Source of the DNA: Streptococcaceae bacterium AF77-01CM03A
GTDB lineage: Bacteria; Bacillota; Bacilli; Lactobacillales; Streptococcaceae
Direction: 5' to 3'
Assembly: GCA_027665725.1 (NCBI GenBank)
Contig: JAQDDS010000002.1
Location: 406,140-470,139 of the forward strand
DNA: 64,000 nt
Part shown: in pieces, positions 41,549-50,423 of the stretch
How the letters are laid out: the number at the start of each line of letters is the position of its first letter
Position numbering within the stretch: the first letter of the stretch is position 1
Notes under the pieces: model-generated
Database searches by the model: none
What the model saw: the letters and a program-made list of their open reading frames with translations, nothing else
What the model was told of the DNA's origin: nothing
Program-made: the position numbers and the translations under genes

Positions 41549-41584
41549 AAAAAAGAGCCCATTATTTTACAGCAATAGGCTCTC
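41549..41584 (-). terminator. pyrP leader attenuator
   Basis: On the minus strand GAGCC-ATT... pairs with ...AAT-GGCTC, followed by six T, about 25 nt before the pyrP start. It follows the PyrR-binding stem-loop and is the expected attenuation terminator. Confidence 0.8.
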
Positions 41585-41645
41585 AGAGTAAGACTTCATT
41601 AAAAAATAATTGACCACATTTTAATGAATGTTATGTATTTCTGCG

Positions 41646-41668
41646 TCTTCGTCACCTCACGGGATGAC
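41646..41668 (-). promoter_or_regulatory. PyrR-binding stem-loop in the pyrP leader
   Basis: On the minus strand GTCATCCCGTGAGGTGAC forms a stem with an upper CC/GG pair and CGTGA loop, the same core (TCCCGTGAGG) as in the pyrR leader at 47700. PyrR with UMP should stabilise it and favour the downstream terminator. Confidence 0.82.
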
Positions 41669-41690
41669 ATTAAAAACCTTTGCTTAGGAT

Positions 41691-41719
41691 AGTATAGCAG
41701 AAAAAATTCGTTTTGTAAA
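41691..41719 (-). promoter_or_regulatory. pyrP promoter
   Basis: On the minus strand TTTACA (41719-41714), 17 bp, TATACT (41696-41691) with TGC before it. The -35 box is the centre of a long palindrome listed separately. Confidence 0.8.
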
Positions 41720-41830
41720 CGAATTTTTCCCGAGCCTAGAAATAGGAAAGCGAGGTATGATTTTGTAAATCATTTTTTCCCGAGTCAAGAAATAAAGACG
41801 CGAGGCTAATTTTGTAGGTATCTTTTTAAA
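41702..41830. repeat. Two-and-a-half imperfect 50-bp repeats with palindromic centres
   Basis: Units start at 41711, 41761 and 41810. Each opens TTTTGTA inside a palindrome whose arms differ: AAAAATTCGTTT/AAACGAATTTTT for the first and ATGATTT/AAATCAT for the second. The first two continue with CCCGAG, about 15 bp and GCGAGG. They lie between the rsmG stop and the pyrP promoter. The first palindrome can serve as the rsmG terminator. Confidence 0.7.
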
Positions 41831-41835
41831 ATATC

Positions 41836-42549
41836 TTAAAGAGGGCGTTTATTGGGCATACCAGCCTTACGTGGATATTTGTTTGGAGTTTCCTTTTTCT
41901 TTTCAACAATGGTGATGTAGCGAGGGTCTCCATTAGGAAGTGTGTAGCTAAGGTTGTCTTCGACCTTGCTGAAGAGAAGGTTGAGGGCATTCTTGGCTTC
42001 TGTCAATTCCTCTGGTGCATTACTGGCCTTAAGCGCCAAAAGTTTTCCACCTACCTTTAGATAAGGAATCGTTAATTCAGACAAGACCTGCATGCGAGCA
42101 ACTGCACGAGCTGTAACAATGTCGAATTGGGCACGGAAATTCTTCTCTTGAGCAAAATCTTCTGCGCGCCCATGGTAGAAATGAACACCTTCAAGTTCTA
42201 GTTCCTCGGCAAGTAAGTGGAGGAAGTTAATGCGTTTATTGAGAGAATCAATGATAGTGACTTCTAGCTGAGGATAGAGAATCTTCATAGGAAGGCTAGG
42301 AAATCCTGCACCAGCGCCAATATCTAATAATTTTATTGGCTGATTTGCTATCAACCCTTGTAGGATAGGAGCGATAGAATCATAAAAGTGTTTAAGATAG
42401 ACTTCTTCCTTTTCAGTAATAGCAGTTAGATTGATTTTTTCGTTCCATTCAACTAAGAGTTCAAAATAGCGCTCAAATTGAAGTTTTTGCTGGTCAGTAA
42501 GAATAATATTTTGTTGGTCAAGTAATGTGTAAAATGTTTCTGGTTTCAT
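41836..42549 (-). CDS. rsmG: 16S rRNA (guanine527-N7) methyltransferase RsmG (GidB)
   Basis: 237 residues, the family length. SAM motif I is [17 protein letters not shown] (about 70-86), with [14 protein letters not shown] following. [12 protein letters not shown] and LLALKAS complete the fold. It methylates G527 in the 530 loop of 16S rRNA; loss causes low-level streptomycin resistance in other bacteria. AGAAGGA ribosome site. Monocistronic on the minus strand. Confidence 0.94.
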   Translation of the reverse strand: MKPETFYTLLDQQNIILTDQQKLQFERYFELLVEWNEKINLTAITEKEEVYLKHFYDSIAPILQGLIANQPIKLLDIGAGAGFPSLPMKILYPQLEVTIIDSLNKRINFLHLLAEELELEGVHFYHGRAEDFAQEKNFRAQFDIVTARAVARMQVLSELTIPYLKVGGKLLALKASNAPEELTEAKNALNLLFSKVEDNLSYTLPNGDPRYITIVEKKKETPNKYPRKAGMPNKRPL

Positions 42550-42602
42550 AGTTCTGTCCTTCTTTTATGTCATCTTATTTTACCACAAAAATATGGAAAT
42601 TT

Positions 42603-42610
42603 GATATACT
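42603..42610 (+). promoter_or_regulatory. lemA-htpX promoter, extended -10
   Basis: TGATATACT (42602-42610) about 30 bp before lemA; no convincing -35. Confidence 0.55.
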
Positions 42611-42640
42611 GGTACTAATCTAAAAGCAGAAAGGAGCTTT

Positions 42641-43204
42641 ATGATGAATTGGATTTTTTATGGACTTCTTGCTCTATTTATTTTCTTGGTAATTGACTGT
42701 TATAATAAATTGGTGAAAAATCGTATGCAGACCAAGGAAGCTTGGAGTCAGATTGATGTTCAGTTGAAGCGTCGAAATGATCTTTTGCCTAACTTGATTG
42801 AAACGGTTAAAGGTTATGCGAAATATGAAAGTTCTACACTTGAAAAAGTGACTCAACTTCGAACACAAGTAGCGGCAGCAACTACACCTGCAGAAGCCAT
42901 GAAAGCTAGTGATGCACTGACTCGTCAGATATCTGGTATCTTTGCGGTTGCAGAGAACTATCCTGACTTGAAGGCTAGTGGCAACTTTGCTCACTTACAA
43001 GAAGAACTGACTAATACAGAAAACAAAATATCATATTCTCGCCAACTTTATAATAGTGTCGTTAGCAACTACAATGTTAAATTAGAAACTTTCCCAAGTA
43101 ATCTAGTTGCGGCTATCTTTGGCTTCAAGGCAGCGGATTTCCTTCAGACTCCAGAAGAAGAAAAGGCTGTTCCTAGAGTTGATTTTAGTGGTTTAGGTGA
43201 CTAA
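42641..43204 (+). CDS. lemA: LemA family membrane protein
   Basis: 187 residues. An N-terminal membrane helix (about 3-19) is followed by a helical-bundle domain with [36 protein letters not shown] and YNSVVSNYN, all typical of LemA. Two adjacent ATGs, at 42641 and 42644, follow AAAGGAG. The pairing with htpX is conserved in streptococci and suggests a shared role in membrane-protein quality control. The exact function is unknown. Confidence 0.92.
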   Translation: MMNWIFYGLLALFIFLVIDCYNKLVKNRMQTKEAWSQIDVQLKRRNDLLPNLIETVKGYAKYESSTLEKVTQLRTQVAAATTPAEAMKASDALTRQISGIFAVAENYPDLKASGNFAHLQEELTNTENKISYSRQLYNSVVSNYNVKLETFPSNLVAAIFGFKAADFLQTPEEEKAVPRVDFSGLGD

Positions 43205-43205
43205 G

Positions 43206-44105
43206 ATGCTGTACAAACAAATCGCTAGTAATAAACGTAAAACTTGGGTTTTATTAATTGTTTTCTTTCTTTTGTTAGCCATAGTCGGATATGCGGTTGG
43301 ATATCTTTTCATGAACTCAGGTATCTGGGGCGTGACCGTAGCCATGATTATCGGTTTCATCTATGCCTTGACCATGATTTTTCAATCTACAGAGATTGTC
43401 ATGAGTATGAATGGTGCGCGTGAAGTTGATAGGAATGAAGAACCTGTTCTCTATCATGTTGTTGAGGATATGGCTATGGTGGCGCAAATTCCTATGCCAC
43501 GAGTTTATGTAATTGATGACCCGGGTTTGAATGCTTTCGCCACAGGTTCAAATCCTCAAAATGCTGCTGTTGCAGCGACATCAGGACTTCTAGAGATCAT
43601 GAATCGTGAGGAGTTAGAAGCTGTAATCGGGCATGAAGTTAGTCACATACGCAACTTGGATATTCGAATCTCTACCATTGCTGTTGCTCTTGCCAGTGCC
43701 ATTACTCTTTTATCGAGTATGGCTGGTCGTATGATGTGGTGGGGTGGAGCATCACGTAGTAGAAGAAATAGTGACCGTGACAGTGGAGGACTTGAAGTGA
43801 TTCTGTTAGTCATTTCTCTCCTAGCCATTGTTCTGGCACCTCTTGCAGCAACTTTAGTGCAATTAGCTATTTCTCGCCAACGAGAATTCTTAGCGGATGC
43901 TTCAAGTGTGGAATTAACACGCAATCCTCAGGGGATGATTAATGCCCTCCTTAAACTAGAGAATAGTCAACCAATGACACATCATGTGGATGATGCTAGT
44001 AGTGCCCTTTATATCAATGATCCTCAAAAACCAGGTTTCTTGAAAAAACTATTTTATACGCATCCACCTATTTCAGAACGGATTGAGCGTTTGAAACAAA
44101 TGTAA
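43206..44105 (+). CDS. htpX: Membrane zinc metalloprotease HtpX
   Basis: 299 residues with two N-terminal and two central membrane helices. The zinc motif is GHEVSHIRN (HExxH, about 144-148), with the third ligand Glu in [15 protein letters not shown]. It degrades misfolded membrane proteins. I chose the ATG at 43206 ([14 protein letters not shown], the family N-terminus) with AGGTGA upstream; a GTG at 43197 overlaps lemA and adds three residues. One base separates it from lemA. Confidence 0.93.
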   Translation: MLYKQIASNKRKTWVLLIVFFLLLAIVGYAVGYLFMNSGIWGVTVAMIIGFIYALTMIFQSTEIVMSMNGAREVDRNEEPVLYHVVEDMAMVAQIPMPRVYVIDDPGLNAFATGSNPQNAAVAATSGLLEIMNREELEAVIGHEVSHIRNLDIRISTIAVALASAITLLSSMAGRMMWWGGASRSRRNSDRDSGGLEVILLVISLLAIVLAPLAATLVQLAISRQREFLADASSVELTRNPQGMINALLKLENSQPMTHHVDDASSALYINDPQKPGFLKKLFYTHPPISERIERLKQM

Positions 44106-44106
44106 A

Positions 44107-44138
44107 AAAACATCCAGAGAACTTTCTCTGGATGTTTT
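44107..44138. terminator. Bidirectional terminator between htpX and the ABC-F gene
   Basis: AAAACATCCAGAGA pairs with TCTCTGGATGTTTT around ACTT. Confidence 0.92.
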
Positions 44139-44149
44139 ATTTCCAAAAG

Positions 44150-45676
44150 TTAAAGATCTTGTAAGTCAACTACTTTTAAACCATGCTCTGTCAAACTATA
44201 AATACTGGTACAGACTTCTTTTAAGAAACGTCGATCATGCGAAACAGTGACGAGACCACCAGGATAAGTGGCAAAAAGTTTTCTGATTTCTGGTTGAGAA
44301 GTTGGAGAAAAGTTTCGTGTGGGTTCATCCAGAAGGAGAAAGTTTGGTTTTCGCAGAACTAAATTCAAAAGAAGGAGTTTACCTTGTTGACCTCCAGATA
44401 AGGAGTGGATTTGGTGGTGCATCTCTGGATAGCTGAAATTAAGACTAGCTAAGTGAGATTGGATTTTCTGTATTTCCTCTTTGTGTCCAGTTTGGCTGAG
44501 ATAGGCTACTGGAGATAGATCTAATTGTAGTTTTTTATGGTAATCTTGTGGCATAAAACCAAGTGAAATCTCTCTTTTGCCGCTTAGTAGTTGATGTAAC
44601 CTTGCTAAAAGAGTGGATTTGCCAACGCCATTGGGACCGATAATGCCAATTTTATCTTTACCACGGACAGTTAGTTGTAACTCCTGAGCTAAAACACGCT
44701 CACCAATGGACAAATTTTCCTTTTCCAGTCGAACTAGGACTTTAGAAGCTGCTAATGGCTCTATATCTGAAAAGAAAAGTTGAATTTGTTCCTCTTCAAG
44801 TGGCTTTTGGATCATGGACTGAGCTACTTTTTCGTAGCGTTTTTCTTGAGAAAGAACATTTTTCATCTTTTTAGCTAATAGGCGCCCAGCAACGTCATTT
44901 TTAGTATTTCGCAAGGCAGTTTCTACATTTTGCTTGACGCGACGATGCTTTTCCATGGTTTTGTCATAGGCTCTCTGGTCGTTAGCAGCTTGCTGGCTTT
45001 GTCTTGCAAAATTTGCCTTTCTTTGTTCACTATAGCGATCATAGTCTAAATGCTCGACTAGTGTTTCTGCTTCTTTCCGATGCTTGACCAGTCGCAAGTG
45101 GACAATAGTATCTGCCGTATGAGAAAGAAAGTCTTCATCATGGGAAATGAAAATAACAGTTTGCCTAATCTTTCGAATCTGACCTTTTAGCCAATCAACC
45201 GTCTCAAGGTCTAGGTCATTTGAAGGTTCATCTAAAAATAGAATCTCAAAAGGTTTGGCTAACTCGTGAATGAGCTGAATTTTCAAAGCTTCACCACCCG
45301 AGAGACTACCAATTTCTTGATCACTTGCAAAACGACTGCTGTCAAAGTGTAATTCATCAGACAAGCGATAGAGAAGGCTGTAGTCCAAATCTGTAGACTC
45401 TAAAAAGAAGTAGTCCTGCAGAGATTTTTTTTTCAGTTCTTCAGGGAGATGTTGGGGAATGTAGGCCAGAGACTGAAGGTCACACTGGATTTCTCCCCTG
45501 ATAGAGAAATCAGCTAATTTTTCTCCCATTAAAGTTCGCAGTAAGGTTGATTTTCCATTGCCTTCTTCGCCAATAATAGCGACTTTTTCTCCGTCTTGGA
45601 TGGTAATGTTTAAATCGGAAACAAGGTCTCTTAAATCTTTGTTTTGTGTGATGGTCAGATGATTGATTTTTATCAT
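44150..45676 (-). CDS. ABC-F ATPase, probable ribosome protection protein
   Basis: 508 residues with two ATPase domains and no membrane segments. Walker A motifs are GEEGNGKST (about 35-43) and GPNGVGKST (about 333-341). Signatures are LSGGEALK and LSGGQQGK, and the Walker B motifs LFLDEPSNDLD and LLLDEPTRNF. An extended basic linker of about 90 residues (about 215-310) lies between the domains, where ARE-ABC-F proteins reach into the ribosome. It may protect ribosomes from macrolide, lincosamide or pleuromutilin-type drugs, or be a housekeeping translation factor. The start at 45676 has AAAGGG upstream; longer in-frame starts overlap the attenuator. The leader strongly suggests drug-inducible attenuation. 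Confidence 0.85.
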   Translation of the reverse strand: MIKINHLTITQNKDLRDLVSDLNITIQDGEKVAIIGEEGNGKSTLLRTLMGEKLADFSIRGEIQCDLQSLAYIPQHLPEELKKKSLQDYFFLESTDLDYSLLYRLSDELHFDSSRFASDQEIGSLSGGEALKIQLIHELAKPFEILFLDEPSNDLDLETVDWLKGQIRKIRQTVIFISHDEDFLSHTADTIVHLRLVKHRKEAETLVEHLDYDRYSEQRKANFARQSQQAANDQRAYDKTMEKHRRVKQNVETALRNTKNDVAGRLLAKKMKNVLSQEKRYEKVAQSMIQKPLEEEQIQLFFSDIEPLAASKVLVRLEKENLSIGERVLAQELQLTVRGKDKIGIIGPNGVGKSTLLARLHQLLSGKREISLGFMPQDYHKKLQLDLSPVAYLSQTGHKEEIQKIQSHLASLNFSYPEMHHQIHSLSGGQQGKLLLLNLVLRKPNFLLLDEPTRNFSPTSQPEIRKLFATYPGGLVTVSHDRRFLKEVCTSIYSLTEHGLKVVDLQDL

Positions 45677-45712
45677 ATTATTGCCCTTTCTAGAATGTCC
45701 ATATTGCATAAC

Positions 45713-45739
45713 AAAAAGCTCTACTTTACCTAGTAGAGC
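45713..45739 (-). terminator. Attenuator terminator in the ABC-F leader
   Basis: On the minus strand GCTCTAC and GTAGAGC enclose an eight-base loop and are followed by TTTTTG, 36 nt before the start codon. Confidence 0.8.
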
Positions 45740-45821
45740 CAATCGTCTATGTCAAAAAAACTCTTTTAAAAGGGCTGAAAATCCAGCAAAAAAAGAGCAC
45801 ATAAAAAGAGACAGAAACAAG

Positions 45822-45854
45822 ATCTACTAAATAAAGGTTCTTTATTTGATAGAC
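45822..45854 (-). promoter_or_regulatory. Leader hairpin after the upstream ORF
   Basis: On the minus strand AAATAAAG pairs with CTTTATTT around AAC, with flanking TCTA/TAGA pairs. It begins directly after the three-codon upstream ORF, so a stalled ribosome there would affect it. Confidence 0.6.
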
Positions 45855-45866
45855 TTAGTTGTTCAT
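45855..45866 (-). CDS. Three-codon upstream ORF (Met-Asn-Asn) in the ABC-F leader
   Basis: ATG AAC AAC TAA on the minus strand, 11 nt after GGAGG and with GGGAG closer still. It is a minimal leader ORF ahead of a hairpin and a terminator, as in antibiotic-sensing leaders. No homology is possible at this length; support comes from the ribosome site and the architecture. Confidence 0.5.
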   Translation of the reverse strand: MNN

Positions 45867-45897
45867 GTCTCCCTTACCTCCGAGTATTGTTGAAATC

Positions 45898-45926
45898 ATC
45901 ATACTCTTTTTGAGAAAATTTGTCAA
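45898..45926 (-). promoter_or_regulatory. ABC-F gene promoter
   Basis: On the minus strand TTGACA (45926-45921), exactly 17 bp, TATGAT (45903-45898). The leader is about 215 nt. Confidence 0.85.
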
Positions 45927-45951
45927 GATTAAGCCAGAAAACCCTCTATTT

Positions 45952-46281
45952 TTAAAAACCAAAAACAGGTCCATAGAGTGTCAAAACGTGCTTAACGTGA
46001 TCGTAGTGAAACTTATCATAGTTTCGCCAAGCAGTGCGAGCCTGGTCATTTAATTTCAGTGAGCCAAGTCCAATCAAAAGACTAGTCCGTTGGTAAAAGC
46101 TTTCCAGTTCAATTAAGATAGCATTGTCTAATTTCTCAGATTTTTTAAGTTCTCTGAGAATTTCGTCTATATTTTGCTGTAAGCGTAGATCATCAGGCAA
46201 TCCCTGTTTACAACTTTGTATTGTTTGGTTTAATTCTGAAACGAGCTGATAGGCTTCAGCTAAAAGAACTTTGTCTTCCAT
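45952..46281 (-). CDS. Small helical protein, unknown
   Basis: 109 residues, predicted all-helical, beginning MEDKVLLAEAYQLVSELNQ. The size and four-helix look recall bacteriocin-immunity-type proteins, but I see no decisive motif. A strong GGAGG ribosome site precedes it. It lies upstream of the ABC-F promoter on the same strand, and its neighbourhood is conserved in pneumococcus as I recall. Confidence 0.65.
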   Translation of the reverse strand: MEDKVLLAEAYQLVSELNQTIQSCKQGLPDDLRLQQNIDEILRELKKSEKLDNAILIELESFYQRTSLLIGLGSLKLNDQARTAWRNYDKFHYDHVKHVLTLYGPVFGF

Positions 46282-46412
46282 ATGAGCGTCCTCCTTTGCT
46301 CATCTATTGATGCCTATAGTATAGCACAAAAAATAAAATTGTCATAATAAATTTATCAAAAAATAGAGAATGATTTTTTGAAAGTTTAGTTGCCTTGCTT
46401 GTGGTTCTTTCA

Positions 46413-46421
46413 TGGTATAAT
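46413..46421 (+). promoter_or_regulatory. Promoter of yceD-nth, extended -10
   Basis: TGGTATAAT about 30 bp before the yceD start; the -35 region is weak. Confidence 0.5.
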
Positions 46422-46449
46422 CAAGTGAGTAAATCTTTATGGAGGAAGT

Positions 46450-46992
46450 ATGAAATTAAATATCCAAGAAATTCGTAAGCAGCCTGAAGGCTTGCACTTT
46501 GAGCAAACTCTAGACTTGTCAGCTGACTTACGTGACCGTAATCAAGAAATTTTAGATGTAAAAGATATCCAAGCACTAGGGAAAGTTCAGTACGAAGACC
46601 GTATGTTTTTCTTGGACTATCTCTTATCTTATACAATCGTTTTAGCTTCTAGTCGTAGCATGGAACCGGTAGAATTGAAAGAATCATATCCAGTTACGGA
46701 AGTCTTTATGGAAGGTGCTACCAATCAATTGGACCAAGAAGTGCTAGATGATGACTTAGTTTTACCGATCGAAAATGGAGAAATCGACCTTGCTGAGAGT
46801 GTTTCAGATAATATCTTGCTCAATATTCCAATCAAGGTCTTAACAGCTGAGGAAGAAGCTGGTCAAGGATTTGTTTCTGGAAATGACTGGCAAATCATGA
46901 CTGAGGAAGAATATCAAGCTCAACAAGCAGTTAAGAAAGAAGAAAATAGTCCTTTTGCAGAGTTGCAAGGGCTGTTTGACGGAGATGAGTAG
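46450..46992 (+). CDS. yceD: DUF177 (YceD) family protein
   Basis: 180 residues of the YceD/DUF177 family, which is linked to 23S rRNA accumulation in other bacteria and often sits next to rpmF; here it does not. The conserved region is RNQEILDVKDIQALGKVQYEDRMFFLDYLLSYTIVLASSR (quoted in part). An acidic tail, ELQGLFDGDE, closes it. GGAGG ribosome site. The stop is immediately followed by the ATG of nth (TAGATG). Confidence 0.85.
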   Translation: MKLNIQEIRKQPEGLHFEQTLDLSADLRDRNQEILDVKDIQALGKVQYEDRMFFLDYLLSYTIVLASSRSMEPVELKESYPVTEVFMEGATNQLDQEVLDDDLVLPIENGEIDLAESVSDNILLNIPIKVLTAEEEAGQGFVSGNDWQIMTEEEYQAQQAVKKEENSPFAELQGLFDGDE

Positions 46993-47622
46993 ATGGTTTT
47001 ATCCAAAAAACGTGCACGTCATGTCATAGAAGAAATCATTGCTCTTTTTCCTGATGCGAAACCAAGTCTAGATTTTCGCAATCATTTTGAATTGCTAGTT
47101 GCAGTCATGTTGTCTGCTCAAACGACAGATGCGGCAGTAAACAAAGCGACTCCAGCTCTTTTTGAAGCCTTCCCTACGCCTCAAGCCATGGCAGATGCCA
47201 GTGAGAGTGAAATTTCTAAACATATTTCTCGTCTAGGTCTTTATCGAAACAAAGCAAAATTCCTCAAAAAATGTGCCCAGCAACTACTGGATGATTTTGA
47301 TGGTCAAGTCCCTCAGACTAGAGAAGAATTAGAGAGTTTAGCAGGAGTTGGTCGTAAAACAGCTAACGTAGTTTTGAGCGTGGGATTCGGTATTCCGGCC
47401 TTTGCAGTTGATACTCACGTAGAGCGAATCTGTAAACACCACGATATTGTAAAAAAATCAGCTACACCACTTGAAGTTGAAAAACGTGTCATGGATGTCT
47501 TGCCACCAGAAAAGTGGTTGGTGGCGCATCAAGCCATGATTTACTTTGGTCGTGCTATCTGTCATCCGAAAAATCCAGAATGTGATCACTATCCACAGTT
47601 ATACGATTTTAGTTCATTATAA
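46993..47622 (+). CDS. nth: Endonuclease III, apparently without a complete Fe-S cluster
   Basis: 209 residues. A bifunctional DNA glycosylase/AP lyase that removes oxidised pyrimidines. The helix-hairpin-helix motif LAGVGRKTANVVL carries the catalytic Lys, and VDTHVERI the catalytic Asp. The family's C-terminal C-x6-C-x2-C-x5-C motif is reduced to C-x6-C, with Tyr and Phe in the other two positions (CHPKNPECDHYPQLYDF). The 4Fe-4S cluster is therefore probably absent. It follows yceD with no spacer. Confidence 0.9.
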   Translation: MVLSKKRARHVIEEIIALFPDAKPSLDFRNHFELLVAVMLSAQTTDAAVNKATPALFEAFPTPQAMADASESEISKHISRLGLYRNKAKFLKKCAQQLLDDFDGQVPQTREELESLAGVGRKTANVVLSVGFGIPAFAVDTHVERICKHHDIVKKSATPLEVEKRVMDVLPPEKWLVAHQAMIYFGRAICHPKNPECDHYPQLYDFSSL

Positions 47623-47645
47623 GGCTTAGCATTGAATGTTTTTAC

Positions 47646-47674
47646 TTGCTTTGAACTAGGCTTTGTGATATAGT
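47646..47674 (+). promoter_or_regulatory. pyrR operon promoter
   Basis: TTGCTT (47646-47651), 17 bp, TATAGT (47669-47674) with an extending TG. Confidence 0.75.
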
Positions 47675-47699
47675 AAGGACAATAAAATATTCCTTTAAA

Positions 47700-47724
47700 C
47701 CTGTCCCGTGAGGCAGGCAAGGAG
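47700..47724 (+). promoter_or_regulatory. PyrR-binding stem-loop in the pyrR leader
   Basis: CCTGTCCCGTGAGGCAGG, followed by CAAGGAG: lower stem CCTG/CAGG, a bulged T, CC/GG and the CGTGA loop. This is the standard PyrR anti-antiterminator form in streptococci. Confidence 0.88.
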
Positions 47725-47788
47725 CTCGATAAAGTAGAAGGGTAAGTCTATACTGTTTGCAGTATGGCTCGCTTAGTTATACATTCTC

Positions 47789-48353
<565 letters not shown>

Positions 48354-48370
48354 GAGCTAAAGGAGTAGCC

Positions 48371-49294
48371 ATGTCAGAAAATCAACAAGCACTCAAACAT
48401 GTGGTGTCCATGGAAGATCTCACTGTGGATCAGGTTATGAAATTGATTAAACGAGGGATCGAGTTTAAAAACGGTGCTCAGTTACCCTACGAAGACCATC
48501 CTATTGTTTCCAATCTTTTCTTTGAAAATTCGACAAGAACGCATAAGTCTTTCGAAGTTGCTGAGATTAAATTGGGATTGGAGCGACTGGACTTTGATGT
48601 GAATACAAGCTCAGTCAACAAGGGGGAGACACTCTATGATACAATCCTTACCTTGTCTGCTCTTGGTGTAGATGTCTGCGTTATTCGTCACCCAAAGGTT
48701 GATTACTACAGAGAATTGATTGCGAGTCCGACAATCACGACATCGATTATCAACGGTGGTGACGGTTCAGGACAACATCCTAGTCAGAGTCTGCTTGATT
48801 TGATGACTATTTATGAAGAATTTGGCCGTTTTGAAGGGCTCAAGGTTGCCATTGCTGGTGACTTGGACCATTCACGTGTTGCCAAATCCAATATGCAGAT
48901 TTTGAAACGTTTAGGTGCAGAGCTCTACTTTGCAGGCCCTGAAGAATGGCGAAGCCAAGAGTTTGCAGACTACGGACAGTTTGTAACCATTGATGAGATT
49001 GTTGATCAGGTGGATGTTCTGATGTTGCTTCGAGTTCAACATGAACGTCACGAAAGTGGAGCGATCTTCTCAAAGGAAGGCTATCATGCTCAACATGGCT
49101 TGAACCAAGAGCGCTACAATCGCTTAAAAGAAAAAGCAATCATTATGCATCCGGCTCCAGTGAATCGAGATGTAGAAATTGCTGACCACTTGGTTGAGGC
49201 ACCAAAATCACGCATTGTCCAACAAATGACCAATGGGGTCTTTGTTCGAATGGCAATTTTAGAATCCGTATTGGCAAGTAGAAAAGCCAAATAA
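48371..49294 (+). CDS. pyrB: Aspartate carbamoyltransferase catalytic subunit
   Basis: 307 residues. The carbamoyl-phosphate loop [13 protein letters not shown] (about 53-65), HPSQSLLDL and MHPAPVNRD mark the active site. It makes carbamoyl-aspartate, the committed step of pyrimidine synthesis. It has no regulatory subunit, as usual in Gram-positives. It is 17 bp after pyrR. Confidence 0.96.
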   Translation: MSENQQALKHVVSMEDLTVDQVMKLIKRGIEFKNGAQLPYEDHPIVSNLFFENSTRTHKSFEVAEIKLGLERLDFDVNTSSVNKGETLYDTILTLSALGVDVCVIRHPKVDYYRELIASPTITTSIINGGDGSGQHPSQSLLDLMTIYEEFGRFEGLKVAIAGDLDHSRVAKSNMQILKRLGAELYFAGPEEWRSQEFADYGQFVTIDEIVDQVDVLMLLRVQHERHESGAIFSKEGYHAQHGLNQERYNRLKEKAIIMHPAPVNRDVEIADHLVEAPKSRIVQQMTNGVFVRMAILESVLASRKAK

Positions 49295-49311
49295 GACACA
49301 AAACGTTAAAA

Positions 49312-49327
49312 GACGCCAGTGAGCGTC
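49312..49327 (+). promoter_or_regulatory. Hairpin in the pyrB-carA spacer
   Basis: GACGC, loop CAGTGA, GCGTC. It lies just upstream of the carA ribosome site (GAGGTG). The loop resembles the GTGA loops of the PyrR hairpins, but the stem has no upper CC/GG. Confidence 0.4.
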
Positions 49328-49343
49328 CACGAGAGGTGAAAAT

Positions 49344-50423
49344 ATGACAAAAAGACTTCTAGTTTTAGAAGATGGCACAATTTTTGAAGGTAAGGCCTTT
49401 GGTGCAGATATTGATGTGACAGGGGAAATTGTCTTTAACACAGGTATGACAGGCTATCAAGAATCCATTACTGACCAGTCTTATAATGGGCAAATCTTGA
49501 CCTTCACTTATCCACTAGTTGGGAATTATGGGATTAACCGTGATGACTACGAATCTATCAGTCCTACTTGTAAGGGAGTTGTAGTTTTCGAAGAGGCACG
49601 TAAAGCTAGCAACTGGCGTAATCAAATGACGCTGGATGAATTCTTGAAGGCTAAGAAAATTCCTGGTATTTCAGGGATTGATACGCGTGCTCTCACAAAG
49701 ATTATCCGTAAACATGGAACCATGCGAGCAACTCTAACACACGCTGGAGATAGTATTGACCACATTACGGACCAACTTCAAGCAACGGTCTTACCAACTG
49801 ACAATATCAGACAAGTTTCTACCAAGACTTCTTATCCTGCTCCAGGAGTTGGTTTGAGTGTTGTTCTTGTTGATTTTGGACTAAAACACTCAATTCTACG
49901 AGAACTATCTAAACGCGATTGTAACGTAACTGTAGTTCCATATACAACTACAGCTGAAGAAATCTTACATTTAAATCCAGACGGTGTTATGTTATCAAAC
50001 GGTCCGGGAAATCCAGAAGATGTACCAGAAGCACTTGATATGATCCGCGGTATTCTTGGCAAGATTCCAATCTTTGGGATTTGTATGGGTCACCAACTCT
50101 TTGCAATGGCAAATGGTGCTAAGACCTACAAGATGAAATTTGGTCACCGTGGTTTTAACCACGCAGTGCGTGAAATTGCTACAGGGCGAGTGGACTTTAC
50201 TAGTCAAAACCATGGTTATGCCGTTAGTCGTGAGGACTTACCAGAGCACTTGATTATCACCCACGAAGAAATCAATGACAAGTCAGTTGAAGGCGTACGT
50301 CACAGATATCTACCAGGTTTCTCTGTGCAATTCCACCCAGACGCAGCTCCTGGGCCACATGATGCAAGTTATCTATTTGATGAGTTCATCGAGATGATGG
50401 AAGCTTTCAAACAAGCAAACTAA
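49344..50423 (+). CDS. carA: Carbamoyl-phosphate synthase small subunit
   Basis: 359 residues. The N-terminal CPSase domain (about 1-150) precedes the glutaminase domain with the nucleophile Cys in FGICMGHQ (about 248) and the catalytic His in [13 protein letters not shown]. The family Glu after His-Pro is Asp here. It supplies ammonia from glutamine to CarB. GAGGTG ribosome site. Confidence 0.95.
   Translation: MTKRLLVLEDGTIFEGKAFGADIDVTGEIVFNTGMTGYQESITDQSYNGQILTFTYPLVGNYGINRDDYESISPTCKGVVVFEEARKASNWRNQMTLDEFLKAKKIPGISGIDTRALTKIIRKHGTMRATLTHAGDSIDHITDQLQATVLPTDNIRQVSTKTSYPAPGVGLSVVLVDFGLKHSILRELSKRDCNVTVVPYTTTAEEILHLNPDGVMLSNGPGNPEDVPEALDMIRGILGKIPIFGICMGHQLFAMANGAKTYKMKFGHRGFNHAVREIATGRVDFTSQNHGYAVSREDLPEHLIITHEEINDKSVEGVRHRYLPGFSVQFHPDAAPGPHDASYLFDEFIEMMEAFKQAN

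Noticed and set aside
45677..45742. N-terminal extension of the ABC-F protein from an upstream TTG or ATG
   Set aside because: It would start inside the attenuator stem and lacks a ribosome site; the family begins at the ATG at 45676.
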